64,000 bases of DNA from Amycolatopsis bullii (GTDB lineage Bacteria > Actinomycetota > Actinomycetes > Mycobacteriales > Pseudonocardiaceae): contig NZ_BNAW01000022.1 of NCBI RefSeq assembly GCF_014654205.1, forward strand, positions 62,001 to 126,000. Reading direction: 5' to 3'. A program made the position numbers and the translations under genes. Shown piece after piece: positions 23,805 through 32,931 of the stretch. The notes under the pieces are model-generated. The model worked only from the letters and a program-made list of their open reading frames with translations. It was not told where the DNA came from and made no database searches. Position 1 is the first letter of the stretch; every line of letters begins with the position of its first letter.

Positions 23805-24643
23805 GCCAACCGGGTCAGCTGCACCGAGACGTCCAAAGTGGACTGACCGCCGCCGGTGAAGATGCCCTTCAACGGGGCCACGTCCGCGTAGTCCCGGCCC
23901 ATGGCCACCCACACGTGCCGCGGGCCGACCGGGATCGCGTTCGTCGGGTCGTACGCCCACCAGCCGCCGGTCCACACGTCGACCCACGCGTGGGACTCGC
24001 CTTCGACCACCTCGCCGAGCTTGGCGTCCGGTTTCGTGTGCAGGTAGCCCGACACGTACCGCGCCGGGACGCCGATGGCGCGCAGCATCACCAGCGTCAC
24101 GTGCGCGAAGTCCTGGCAGACGCCTTCACGCGCCTGCCAGGCGTCCGTCGCCGTCGAGTGGACGCCCGTGGTGCCCGGCTGGTACTTGAGCTGCTTGTTC
24201 ACCCACGCGCACACCGCCAGTACGGCGTCCGCCGGGTCGAGGCCGGTGCGCAGCGCCCGGGCCTCGCGCGCCAGCTCGGCGTCGCGCGGGGTGTAGTCGG
24301 TCGGGCTCAGGTACTCGGTGCGGTGGTCGATCACCGTCTCGGACCGCAGGTCCTTCCACGACGCCGTGCGGATCGGCTCGGCCTCGTCCGCCGTCTCGAC
24401 CACCGAGGTCGCCAGCACGGTGAACTCGGTGTGCGGCGCGTGGAGGTCGAACGACGTCACGACCGTGCCCCAGTAGTCCGTGTACCGATACGCGCGGGTG
24501 GCCGGGGCCGTCTCGATGCGGGTCGCCACCGTCGTCTGGCGGCGGTCGGAGCGCGGGGTCAGCCGGGCCTCGTTGTACGACTGCGTCGCCGGTGTCGCGT
24601 ACCGGTACCCGGTCCGGTGCGCCACCCGCAGCTGCCACGTCAC
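23801..24643 (-). CDS. Transglutaminase-like cysteine peptidase family protein
   Basis: A 280-residue protein. The N-terminal beta domain is RVAHRTGYRYATPATQSYNEARL; the transglutaminase core has catalytic Cys in REGVCQDFAHV, His in ESHAWVDVW and Asp in YDPTNAI. It is the third gene of an operon with alpha-E and ATP-grasp proteins, equivalent to Rv2409c. Its GTG overlaps the alpha-E stop (GTGA). The operon has been proposed on genomic grounds to make or process small peptide adducts; no substrate is proven. Confidence 0.92.
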   Translation of the reverse strand: MTWQLRVAHRTGYRYATPATQSYNEARLTPRSDRRQTTVATRIETAPATRAYRYTDYWGTVVTSFDLHAPHTEFTVLATSVVETADEAEPIRTASWKDLRSETVIDHRTEYLSPTDYTPRDAELAREARALRTGLDPADAVLAVCAWVNKQLKYQPGTTGVHSTATDAWQAREGVCQDFAHVTLVMLRAIGVPARYVSGYLHTKPDAKLGEVVEGESHAWVDVWTGGWWAYDPTNAIPVGPRHVWVAMGRDYADVAPLKGIFTGGGQSTLDVSVQLTRLA

Positions 24644-25587
24644 AGCGAAACCTCCGCACCGCTCCACGCCACCCACGGTGACGTGCTGAAGTACTGCAAC
24701 GACACCGCTTCCCCGATTTCCCTGATCGACGTCTGCAACGCCGCGAGCCGCCGCGGCAGGTCGGTGAGCAGCTCCGACGGGCGCAGGAACTCCAGCTCGC
24801 TGCGGGCCCGGCCGAGCTCGCGCAGGGCCTCGGACTTCTCGTTGCTGCGCGAGCCGCCGCCCGGGTCGAGCCGCTGCAGGCACTCCTCGGCCTGCCGCAG
24901 CGCGTGGAACACCGAGCGCGGGAACAGCGTGTCCCGCAACAGGAACTGCACGACGCGGCCGGCGTCCAGCGCGCCCCGGTACGTCCGCAGGTAGGTGTCC
25001 TGCGCGCCGGCCGAGCGCAGCACGGTGATCCAGCCGGGCGAGGACGCGCGGTCCGCGACCCGGGACAGCAGCAGCCGCACCACCATGTCGGCGCGTTCGA
25101 TCGAGCGGCCCAGCACCATGAACAGCCAGCCGTCGTCCCGCGACATCGTCGAATCCGCGAGCCCGGCGAACATCGCCGCGCGCTCCTCGACGAAGGAAAG
25201 GAACGCGTGCGGCCCGGCGCGCCGGGCGTAGCGCTGCCGGTCGGGCACCGCGTTCCAGGTGGCGTTCAAGCACTCCCACAGCTCGGTCGAGACGACTTCG
25301 CGGGCGCCGCGGGTGTTCTCGCGCGCCGAGTTGATCGAGCCGACGATCGACGCCGGGTTGTCCTTCCCGTACGCCACCAGCTCGGTCAGCTTCCACACGT
25401 CGAGCTCCTGCGCGCCCGCCGGGTCGATGCCCAGGACGGCCAGGAGCTGGCGGCTCGCGTGGTCCGGGTCGACGGTCGCGTCTTCGAGCAGCTGGTGGAC
25501 CGAGACGTTGAGGATCCGGGAGGTGTCGTCGGCGCGTTCGACGTACCGGCCGATCCAGTACAGCGACTCCGCGTTGCGGGCGAGCAT
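24640..25587 (-). CDS. Alpha-E domain (DUF403) protein
   Basis: A 315-residue all-helical protein starting MLARNAESLYWIGRYVERAD, the family's typical opening. Conserved Arg/Glu pairs follow (GRSIERADMVVRLLL). Alpha-E proteins always travel with circularly permuted ATP-grasp and transglutaminase proteins and are thought to assist peptide-bond formation. AGGGAGG precedes the ATG. It lies 11 bp after the ATP-grasp gene and overlaps the transglutaminase by 4 bp. Rv2410c is the mycobacterial counterpart. Confidence 0.92.
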   Translation of the reverse strand: MLARNAESLYWIGRYVERADDTSRILNVSVHQLLEDATVDPDHASRQLLAVLGIDPAGAQELDVWKLTELVAYGKDNPASIVGSINSARENTRGAREVVSTELWECLNATWNAVPDRQRYARRAGPHAFLSFVEERAAMFAGLADSTMSRDDGWLFMVLGRSIERADMVVRLLLSRVADRASSPGWITVLRSAGAQDTYLRTYRGALDAGRVVQFLLRDTLFPRSVFHALRQAEECLQRLDPGGGSRSNEKSEALRELGRARSELEFLRPSELLTDLPRRLAALQTSIREIGEAVSLQYFSTSPWVAWSGAEVSL

Positions 25588-25598
25588 GCGAAACCTCC

Positions 25599-27248
25599 CT
25601 AGCTCTGTTGCTGCTGTTGCTGCTGCTGGGACGTCGTCAGCTCGGGACCCTGCTCGGCGACCAGTCCGTCCACAGTGGACATCGCACCGAGCGCGGGCTG
25701 CTCCAGCTCGCGCTCGGCCGTCGACGTCCGGGACGTCAGCACCCAGGTGTCCTTCGAACCACCGCCCTGCGACGAGTTGACGACCAGGCTGCCCTCCGGC
25801 AGCGCCACCCGGGTCAGGCCGCCGGGGAGCACGAAGATCTCCTTGCCGTCGTTGACGGCGAACGGCCGCAGGTCGACGTGCCGCGGCGCGAGCCGGTCGT
25901 CCACCTTGGCCGGCACGGTCGAGAGCTGGACCACCGGCTGCGCGATCCAGCCGCGCCGGTTCGCGCGCACCTTCCGCCGCAGCGTGTCCAGGTCCTTCTT
26001 CGACGCCTCGGGCCCGAACACGATCCCGTACCCGCCCGAGCCCTCGACCGGCTTCACGACCAGCTCGTCCAGGTGCGCCATGACGTGGTCGAACTCGTCC
26101 GGCAGCCAGCAGCGGAAGGTGTCCACATTGGGCAGCAGCGGCTTCTCGTTCAGGTAGTACTTCACCATCTCCGGCACGTAGGTGTAGACGAGCTTGTCGT
26201 CGCCGACGCCGTTGCCGATCGCGTTCGCCACCACGACGTTGCCCGCGCGGGCCGCGTTCTGGACGCCGGCGATGCCGAGCACGGAGTCCGGCCGGTAGTG
26301 CACCGGATCGAGGAACTCGTCGTCGATCCGCCGGTAGATGACGTCGACCTGGCGCTCGCCCTCGGTGGTCCGCAGGTAGACGACGTTGTCGCGGCAGAAC
26401 ATGTCGCGGCCTTCGACGAGCTCGACCCCCATCAGCCGGGCCAGCAGCGAGTGCTCGAAGTACGCCGAGTTGTGCACGCCCGGCGTGAGCACGACGACCG
26501 TCGGGTCGGCGACGTTCGCCGCGGCCGCCGCGCGCAGGGCCCGCAGCAGGTGCGACGCGTAGTCGCCGACCGGTCGCACGCGGTGCTGGGCGAACAGGTC
26601 GGGGAAGACCCGGGCCATCGTGCGCCGGTTCTCCATCACGTACGAGACCCCGGACGGGTTGCGGAGGTTGTCCTCCAGCACCCGGAACGTGCCCTCTTCG
26701 TCGCGGACCAGGTCCACTCCGGACACGTGGATGCGCACGCCGTTCGGCGGGGTGATGCCGAAGGCCTCCCGGTGGAAGTGCTCGCACGAGGTGATCAGCC
26801 GGCGCGGCAGCACGCCGTCGCGCAGGATCTGCCGGTCGCCGTAGACGTCGGCGAGGAACGCCTCGAGCGCGCGGACGCGCTGGGCGACGCCGCGCTCGAG
26901 CTTCGTCCACTCGGCGGCCTGGATCACCCGCGGCACCAGGTCCAGCGGGAACGGCCGCTCCTGCCCGGACAGCGAGAAGGTGATGCCCTGGTCGACCATC
27001 GCCCGGTCGAGGGCCTGGGAGCGGGACTGCAGGTCGTGCGCGTCGAGGGCCGCGATGGATTCGTACAGCGCCCGGTACGGGCCGCGGACCGTGCCGTCGG
27101 CGGCGAACATCTCGTCGTAGGCGCCGGCGTGCGGCCGTTCCGGCGAGAGATAGCCCTCGAAGCGGTCGCCCGGACGGGTGATCCGGCTGGTCGCCGCCTT
27201 CCTCGCGCGTCGACCGGACGGGGGCAGCCGCGGCGGGGTGGCGTTCAT
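25599..27248 (-). CDS. Circularly permuted ATP-grasp (DUF404/DUF407) protein with poly-Gln tail
   Basis: A 549-residue ligase-fold protein. It shows RVLEDNLRNPSGVSYV and VKPVEGSGGYGIVFG (ATP-binding loop), and late RPFAVNDGKEIFVLPGGLTRVAL with NSSQGGGSKDTWVL. This is the ATP-dependent partner of the alpha-E and transglutaminase proteins (Rv2411c-like). GAGG lies nine bases before the ATG at 27248; an ATG at 27257 is too close to it. The C-terminus ends in eight consecutive Gln encoded by mixed CAG/CAA, which is unusual for the family and probably a disordered extension. Confidence 0.92.
   Translation of the reverse strand: MNATPPRLPPSGRRARKAATSRITRPGDRFEGYLSPERPHAGAYDEMFAADGTVRGPYRALYESIAALDAHDLQSRSQALDRAMVDQGITFSLSGQERPFPLDLVPRVIQAAEWTKLERGVAQRVRALEAFLADVYGDRQILRDGVLPRRLITSCEHFHREAFGITPPNGVRIHVSGVDLVRDEEGTFRVLEDNLRNPSGVSYVMENRRTMARVFPDLFAQHRVRPVGDYASHLLRALRAAAAANVADPTVVVLTPGVHNSAYFEHSLLARLMGVELVEGRDMFCRDNVVYLRTTEGERQVDVIYRRIDDEFLDPVHYRPDSVLGIAGVQNAARAGNVVVANAIGNGVGDDKLVYTYVPEMVKYYLNEKPLLPNVDTFRCWLPDEFDHVMAHLDELVVKPVEGSGGYGIVFGPEASKKDLDTLRRKVRANRRGWIAQPVVQLSTVPAKVDDRLAPRHVDLRPFAVNDGKEIFVLPGGLTRVALPEGSLVVNSSQGGGSKDTWVLTSRTSTAERELEQPALGAMSTVDGLVAEQGPELTTSQQQQQQQQS
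25604..25630. repeat. CAG/CAA trinucleotide run encoding terminal poly-Gln
   Basis: Eight successive Gln codons, mostly CAG with two CAA, read on the minus strand just before the ATP-grasp stop. It is a candidate slippage site. Confidence 0.85.
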
Positions 27249-27395
27249 GGTCGACATCCTCGCTCACCGTGCGCTCCGGACGCGACAGTCGCGCGCCCCT
27301 CTAAACATCGCTGTAACTTCACGGTGCTGTGCTTTGGTATGGATGAGTGGCAATATGCGTGCTCTCAGAACCTGAGAACTACGAGGAGTGACGAC

Positions 27396-28331
27396 GTGGC
27401 CCGAGGAACCCAGCTCAAGGCGATCGCCCTGCTGCCTGCGTTCGCCCTGGTCGGCTTGACCGTGGCGTGCGGCGCGGGAGGGAGCGGTGCGGGCAACGTC
27501 AACACCAGCAGCTCCGCCGCATCGGGCACCGCATCGGGTGACGCGGTCGCGGTCGCCAAGGACGACGCGCTGGCCGCCATGGTCCCCGCCGACATCAAGG
27601 CCGACGGCAAGATCGTGGTCGGCCAGGACCAGAGCTACCCGCCGAACGAGTTCGTCGACGGCGGCAAGCCGGCCGGTTTCGACGTCGACCTCGGCACCGC
27701 CATCGGCCAGGTGCTCGGCGTGCAGATGGACTTCCAGAACGCCGCGTTCGACGGGATCATCCCCGGCATCGGCGCCAAGAAGTACGAGCTGGCGATGTCG
27801 TCGTTCAGCATCAACGCCGAGCGGCTGCAGTCGGTCGACATGATCTCCTACTACAGCGCGGGCACCTCGCTGGCCGTGCTGAAGGGCAACCCCGACGGCC
27901 TGAAGGCCGACGACCTGTGCGGCAAGAAGGTCGCTGTCCAGAAGGGCACCACCCAGGTCGAGGACCTCGACAAGAAGAACGCCGCCTGCACCGGCGCGGG
28001 CAAGCCCGCCATCGAGGTCACGCAGCTGCAGGCCCAGACCGACGTCAACCTGGCCCTCACCGCCAAGCGCGTGCAGGGTGAACTGGCCGACTCCCCGGTC
28101 ATCGACTACGCGGTCAAGCAGACCAACGGCCAGCTCGAGTCGGTCGGCACGCCGTACGACACCGCCCCCTACGGCATCGTGCTGCCGAAGAACAGCGGTG
28201 ACTTCGGCAAGGCCGTCCAGGGCGCGGTGCAGAAGCTGATCGACAGCGGCGCGTACAAGAAGATCCTGGACAAGTGGGGTCTCAACGCCGCCGGCGCGGT
28301 CACCAAGTCGGAGATCAACCCGGCTTCCTGA
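27396..28331 (+). CDS. Polar amino-acid ABC transporter, substrate-binding lipoprotein
   Basis: A 311-residue type II periplasmic-binding protein. A signal peptide is followed by the lipobox region LTVACGAGG (Cys ~26), then a Ser/Ala-rich linker. The binding core begins IVVGQDQSYPPNEF and carries GFDVDLGTAIGQVLG, AFDGIIPGIGAKKYEL and the GKKVAVQKGTTQ hinge. It is the glutamate/glutamine or polar amino-acid class. The GTG at 27396 follows GAGGAG. It heads a three-gene importer operon. The dyad TCTCAG-AAC-CTGAGA lies at 27363-27377. Confidence 0.92.
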   Translation: MARGTQLKAIALLPAFALVGLTVACGAGGSGAGNVNTSSSAASGTASGDAVAVAKDDALAAMVPADIKADGKIVVGQDQSYPPNEFVDGGKPAGFDVDLGTAIGQVLGVQMDFQNAAFDGIIPGIGAKKYELAMSSFSINAERLQSVDMISYYSAGTSLAVLKGNPDGLKADDLCGKKVAVQKGTTQVEDLDKKNAACTGAGKPAIEVTQLQAQTDVNLALTAKRVQGELADSPVIDYAVKQTNGQLESVGTPYDTAPYGIVLPKNSGDFGKAVQGAVQKLIDSGAYKKILDKWGLNAAGAVTKSEINPAS

Positions 28332-28346
28332 GATAGGACGTAGTTC

Positions 28347-29279
28347 GTGAGTTCCTCCGAAGCGCCTCCCACCGAGGCGCCGATCGACGCCGAGCCCATC
28401 AAGGCCGTCCCGGTGCGCCACTACGGGCGCTGGGTGGCCGGGGTGATCATCCTCTTCCTCGCGTTCATCGTGATCCGCAGCGTGATCACGAACGACGCAC
28501 TGCAGTGGCCGGTCGTCGGGGACTACCTCTTCGACGCCCGGGTGCTGCGGGGCCTGCAGAACACCCTGATCCTGACCGTGATCGCGATGCTGATCGGCAT
28601 CGTCGGCGGGATCCTGCTGGCCGTGATGCGGCTGTCGCCCAACCCGCTGACCTCGGGCGCGGCCGCCATCTACATCTGGCTGTTCCGCGGCACCCCGCTG
28701 ATCACGCAGCTGGTGATCTGGAACTTCCTGGCGTTGGCCTACCCGCGCCTCGGCCTGGGCATCCCGTTCGGGCCGGAGTTCGTCAGCTGGGACACCAACC
28801 AGCTGATCACGCAGTTCACCGCGTCGCTGCTGGGCCTCGGCCTGAACGAAGCCGCGTACATGGCGGAGATCGTCCGTGGCGGCATCCAGTCGGTCGACTC
28901 CGGCCAGCTGGAGGCGGCGAGCGCGCTCGGCATGAGCCGGACGAAGACCCTGCGGCGGATCATCCTGCCGCAGGCGATGCGGGTGATCATCCCGCCGACC
29001 GGCAACGAGACCATCTCCATGCTGAAGACGACGTCGCTGGTCGTGGCCATCGGGTACTACGAGCTGATGGTCGCCGTGCAGACCATCTACGCGCAGAACT
29101 ACAAGACGGTTCCGCTGCTCATCACGGCCGCGGCCTGGTACCTGTTCATGACGTCGGTGCTGACGCTGGTCCAAATCCAGATCGAGAAGCGCTTCGCACG
29201 CGGGACCTCGCGGGACGTGGTCCAGCGGCAGGGCTGGGCGTCGCGGATGTTCAGCCGGGGTGGAGGGAACGTCACATGA
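28347..29279 (+). CDS. Polar amino-acid ABC transporter permease
   Basis: A 310-residue HisM-type permease. One N-terminal helix (WVAGVIILFLAFIVI) is followed by the conserved core with RGLQNTLILTVIAM, YIWLFRGTPLITQL and the cytoplasmic EAA loop EAASALGMSRTKTLRRIILPQAMRVIIPP. It forms the membrane channel with the adjacent ATPase. GTG start, 15 bp after the binding-protein gene. The stop overlaps the ATPase start (ATGA). Confidence 0.93.
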   Translation: MSSSEAPPTEAPIDAEPIKAVPVRHYGRWVAGVIILFLAFIVIRSVITNDALQWPVVGDYLFDARVLRGLQNTLILTVIAMLIGIVGGILLAVMRLSPNPLTSGAAAIYIWLFRGTPLITQLVIWNFLALAYPRLGLGIPFGPEFVSWDTNQLITQFTASLLGLGLNEAAYMAEIVRGGIQSVDSGQLEAASALGMSRTKTLRRIILPQAMRVIIPPTGNETISMLKTTSLVVAIGYYELMVAVQTIYAQNYKTVPLLITAAAWYLFMTSVLTLVQIQIEKRFARGTSRDVVQRQGWASRMFSRGGGNVT

Positions 29280-30049
29280 CCCCCGTGGTGTCCGCGCAGC
29301 GGATCTTCAAGAGCTTCGGCAGCGTCGACGTTCTCAAGGGCATCGACCTCGAGGTGCACGAGCGGGAGGTGCTCTGCCTGATCGGGCCGTCCGGCTCGGG
29401 CAAGTCGACGCTGCTGCGCTGCATCAACCACCTCGAAAAGATCGACGCCGGCCGGCTCTACGTCGACGGCGTGCTGGTCGGGTACCAGCAGCGCGGGGAC
29501 AAGCTCCACGAGCTGCGCGAGAAGGAAGTCGCGCTGCAGCGCAAGGACATCGGCATGGTGTTCCAGCGCTTCAACCTCTTCCCGCACATGACGGCGCTCG
29601 AGAACGTCATGGAGGCGCCGGTCCAGGTCCGGCGCGAGCCGAAGGCCCAGGTCCGGCAGCGGGCGCACGAGCTGCTGGAGCGCGTCGGCCTCGCGGACAA
29701 GGCGAACAACTACCCGGCCCAGCTGTCCGGCGGCCAGCAGCAGCGCGTCGCGATCGCCCGGGCGCTCGCGATGCAGCCGAAGCTGATGCTGTTCGACGAG
29801 CCGACGTCGGCGCTGGACCCGGAGCTGGTCGGTGACGTCCTCGGCGTGATGAAGCAGCTCGCCAAGGACGGCATGACCATGGTCGTCGTCACGCACGAGA
29901 TGCAGTTCGCGCGCGAGGTGGCGGACAAAGTCCTGTTCATGGACGGCGGGGTCGTCGTCGAAGAGGGGCCGCCCGAGCAGGTCATCGGGAACCCGCGCGA
30001 GGAGCGCACGAAGGAGTTCCTGGCCCGCGTGCTCAACCCCAACGCCTGA
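29276..30049 (+). CDS. Polar amino-acid ABC transporter ATPase
   Basis: A 257-residue ATPase with Walker A GPSGSGKST (37-45), Q-loop GMVFQRFNLFPHMTALEN, signature LSGGQQQRVAIARAL, Walker B LMLFDEPTSALDPE and switch His in VVVTHEMQFA. The FNLFPHMT wording is typical of GlnQ/HisP-type proteins. It energises uptake of a polar amino acid. Its start overlaps the permease stop by 4 nt and a textbook terminator follows, so the operon ends here. Confidence 0.95.
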   Translation: MTPVVSAQRIFKSFGSVDVLKGIDLEVHEREVLCLIGPSGSGKSTLLRCINHLEKIDAGRLYVDGVLVGYQQRGDKLHELREKEVALQRKDIGMVFQRFNLFPHMTALENVMEAPVQVRREPKAQVRQRAHELLERVGLADKANNYPAQLSGGQQQRVAIARALAMQPKLMLFDEPTSALDPELVGDVLGVMKQLAKDGMTMVVVTHEMQFAREVADKVLFMDGGVVVEEGPPEQVIGNPREERTKEFLARVLNPNA

Positions 30050-30057
30050 GGTGTTCG

Positions 30058-30098
30058 ACGGCGGAAACGGTGTTCCGGCACCGTTTCCGCCGTTTTTT
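30058..30098 (+). terminator. Intrinsic terminator of the amino-acid importer operon
   Basis: A perfect 15-bp stem (ACGGCGGAAACGGTG and complement) with a 6-base loop is followed by a run of five to six T. It is the most E. coli-like terminator in the window. Confidence 0.92.
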
Positions 30099-30130
30099 CG
30101 CTACCTTGATGTCGGGGTGAGGGAGGGCTC

Positions 30131-32434
30131 ATGTCGACGGAAAGCGCGTTGCCGCCGCTGGACCCCTTCGCGGGCATCCCGGACCGCCGTTACGAGGTCA
30201 AGGCCTCCGAGCTGCTGAAACCCGGCAACGCGGGCTTGATGCGCTGGCGGCGGCAGGCCACGAACGCCCCGATCGTCTACGTCGAGGACGCCTACATCAC
30301 CGGGACGCTGGACCTGCGGGCCGCGGACCTGAAGTACCTGTTCCGGTTCGAGCGCTGCCGGTTCGAGCAGCCGCCGGACGTGCGCGAGGCGAACCTGCTC
30401 GGGCTCGTGTTCCGCAAGTGCTGGCTGCCCGGGCTCAAGGCCCGCAACATGCGCAGCCGCAACGACGTCCGGCTGATCCGCAGCGTCGTGCAGGTCGACG
30501 GCGACCGGCGGGAGATCGAAGAGACGACCGTGCAGCGCGGCGACGACCGCGAACGCGGCATGCCGAACGCCGCGGTCAACCTGACCGACGCGGTGATCGA
30601 GGGCTCGATGGTGCTCACCCGCACGGTGATCTCGCACCCGCACGGCAAAGCGATCCAGGCGGATCGGCTGGTGCTGACCGGCGCCCTGCTGGCCTACCGG
30701 ATGGTGGCGAACGGCGAAGTCCGGCTCCCCGGCGTGCGGACCGGCGGTAACGTCAACTTTTCGGGCGCCACGCTGAACAACCCGGACGGCTTCGCGCTCA
30801 ACGGCAACGGCCTGCACATCGGCGGCAGCCTGCTGTGCGAGGTCGACAACTACGGGCCGGCCAGCCAGCGCAAGCGGTTCTCCGCCACCGGGATCATGTA
30901 CCTGCCGAGCGCCACCGTAGACAGCGACATCTCCCTGCGCGAGGCCAAGCTGACGGTGTCCCAGCACGGCCCGATCGCGGTCGACGCCTGGAAGTCCAAC
31001 GACCCGTACATCGACCCGCGGCCGGCGCTGGTCGCCGACCGGATGCGCGTCGACGGCAACATCGAGCTTTCGGACGGCCTGCAGGCGCTGGGCACGCTGC
31101 GCATGGTGAACGCCCGGATCGGCGGCTCGCTGCGGCTGGCCGGCGCCGAGATCCGGGTCGAGCGCGGCAAGACGGTGCCGTATTACGACCGCGCGTTGCA
31201 CCTGGACGGCACCGAGATCGGCGGCGACATCGAGGCGACGAGCCTGCGCGTGCCGGCCGGGCAGCTGCGCCTGGCCGACGTGACGGTGGGCGGCAACTTC
31301 CTGGCCTGGAACTCGATGTTCCGCCACCCCGGCCGGGACGTGTTCTCCGCCCGCCGCTCGAAGATCGCGGGCAACTTCCAGCTCACCGACGCCACGATCC
31401 ACGGCACGCTGCGCCTGCAGGGCGTGGACGTCGGCGGCAGCATCAACCTGGCGGGCACCAGGCTGACCGACCCGGGCCGCCGCGCGACCAGCAGTTATTC
31501 CCTCGACGTCCGCACCGGCCGGGTCGGCCGCGACCTGACCCTCCGCGACAACAACGGCCGCCCCTTCGTGGCCGAAGGCGGCGTCAACCTCGACGGCGCC
31601 CAGGTGGCCCGGCGCGTGGACCTGCGCGGTTCCCAGCTCGGGTCGCTGCCCCCGTTCGGCGTGGCCCTCGACGCGGGCGACGTCGCCTCGGACGAGTTCA
31701 TCCTCACGCCCAGCACTGCCCCGGTCGGCCGGGTGGTGCTGCGGCGGGCGCACTGCGGGACGCTGAGCGACAACGAGCAGTTCTGGGCCGCGTCCGAGGG
31801 CATCGAGCTGGAGGACTTCCGCTACGACGCGTTGAAGAAGGGCATCCCCCTCGACGACGACAAGGCCCTCGACCACCGCATCGAGCTGCTGCGCAAGGCC
31901 ATGCGCGGCTACCGCCCGGGCCCGTACGACCAGCTCGCCCACATGCTCCGCGCGGCGGGCAACGAAGAGCACGCCTCGACGGTGGCGCTGCGCAAGCAGC
32001 AGTTCCGGTACGAGGCACTGGCCCGCGGCTTCAAGTTCTTCGGCCCGGGGGTGAGGCTGTGGAGCTGGCTGCAGAGATCGATGGTGGGCTACGGCTACCG
32101 CCCGGTCCGCGCGCTGGGCTGGCTGCTCACGCTGCTGGTGCTGGGCAGCCTCTGGTTCGGCCTGGGCACCGACGACTGCATCCACGACACGTCCGGTCGC
32201 TACATGCGCAGCGGCGACCGCTGCGTGGTGAACCAGCAGGACACGGGGCTGCAGTGGAACCCGGTGATCTACACGGCGGACCTGCTGGTCCCGATCGTCG
32301 ACTTCGGCAACAAGTCGAGGTGGTACATGCACGGCCCGGACAACTGGGTCGCGGCCGGCTTCACGGCGTCGGGCTGGATCCTGGCCACCACGGTGGCGGC
32401 GGGCGTGAGCCGCATGTTGCGCCGGGAGAATTGA
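30131..32434 (+). CDS. Large membrane-anchored beta-solenoid protein of unknown function
   Basis: A 767-residue protein. Residues ~55-560 consist of ~20-residue repeats with recurrent G(G/T)-L/I-x-L/F-x-x-A patterns (IGGSLRLAGAEI, VGGNFLAWNS, IAGNFQLTDATI, VGGSINLAGTRL), which suggests a right-handed beta-helix akin to pentapeptide or bactofilin-like solenoids. A helical segment follows, then two C-terminal membrane helices (ALGWLLTLLVLGSLWFGL; FTASGWILATTVAAGVS), with Cys pairs between them. GAGGGAGGG precedes the ATG. It is probably a cytoplasmic scaffold tethered to the membrane. No enzymatic motif was recognised and no operon partner is present. Confidence 0.75.
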   Translation: MSTESALPPLDPFAGIPDRRYEVKASELLKPGNAGLMRWRRQATNAPIVYVEDAYITGTLDLRAADLKYLFRFERCRFEQPPDVREANLLGLVFRKCWLPGLKARNMRSRNDVRLIRSVVQVDGDRREIEETTVQRGDDRERGMPNAAVNLTDAVIEGSMVLTRTVISHPHGKAIQADRLVLTGALLAYRMVANGEVRLPGVRTGGNVNFSGATLNNPDGFALNGNGLHIGGSLLCEVDNYGPASQRKRFSATGIMYLPSATVDSDISLREAKLTVSQHGPIAVDAWKSNDPYIDPRPALVADRMRVDGNIELSDGLQALGTLRMVNARIGGSLRLAGAEIRVERGKTVPYYDRALHLDGTEIGGDIEATSLRVPAGQLRLADVTVGGNFLAWNSMFRHPGRDVFSARRSKIAGNFQLTDATIHGTLRLQGVDVGGSINLAGTRLTDPGRRATSSYSLDVRTGRVGRDLTLRDNNGRPFVAEGGVNLDGAQVARRVDLRGSQLGSLPPFGVALDAGDVASDEFILTPSTAPVGRVVLRRAHCGTLSDNEQFWAASEGIELEDFRYDALKKGIPLDDDKALDHRIELLRKAMRGYRPGPYDQLAHMLRAAGNEEHASTVALRKQQFRYEALARGFKFFGPGVRLWSWLQRSMVGYGYRPVRALGWLLTLLVLGSLWFGLGTDDCIHDTSGRYMRSGDRCVVNQQDTGLQWNPVIYTADLLVPIVDFGNKSRWYMHGPDNWVAAGFTASGWILATTVAAGVSRMLRREN

Positions 32435-32931
32435 GCCAGACACCCGCCTCTTTCGGCAGCCTCACCGGCGTGAACGGGACGCTAACACCCCACCCAGACC
32501 TCCCCACCGCCCCGATCCGAAGCCAGAACACGCCGGCAGTGCCGGGTCAAGGCACGCTTTCCCGCCTTGACGCGGTGCTGTCGGACGTAGTCACAATTCC
32601 GGCTTCGGGGTGGTGGGCACCGAACTGCCAGCCGAGCCGGGCGCCCCGGTCTGTCGGCCAAGGCGACCCGACACCGCCCAGGTCAGCCGCACCTTCGCAC
32701 CGAGCCCGGCCAGCAGACCCCGGCTTCCACCACGCAACAGCGGCCGACTTCGCCGGGCCCCGTCCGTAACCAGACAGCCCCCACCCTCTCCGGGGGGCGT
32801 CCCCAGGTCCAGTCTATCGGCGGGGTCCGACAGACCCGGCCGTAACAGCGTTCCGAGCCGGAGCTGTCCACATCACCCGTCCGGCATCCACAGGGTCGTT
32901 CCCAACCGCCGGTCGCTGGCATACCCTCGGT
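32435..32931. other. 497-bp gene-free interval holding a solo repeat leader
   Basis: No supported gene is present; open frames here lack ribosome sites and family resemblance. The one recognisable element is the 43-bp repeat at 32790-32832. Confidence 0.6.
32790..32832 (-). repeat. Dispersed 43-bp leader-type repeat, copy A
   Basis: On the minus strand it contains CCGATAGACTGGACC and GGGGACGCCCCC. It matches 39 of 43 bases of copy B (52896-52938). From memory, such sequences precede DUF222/HNH (13E12-type) repeat genes in Amycolatopsis-like genomes, but no such gene follows here. Confidence 0.7.
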
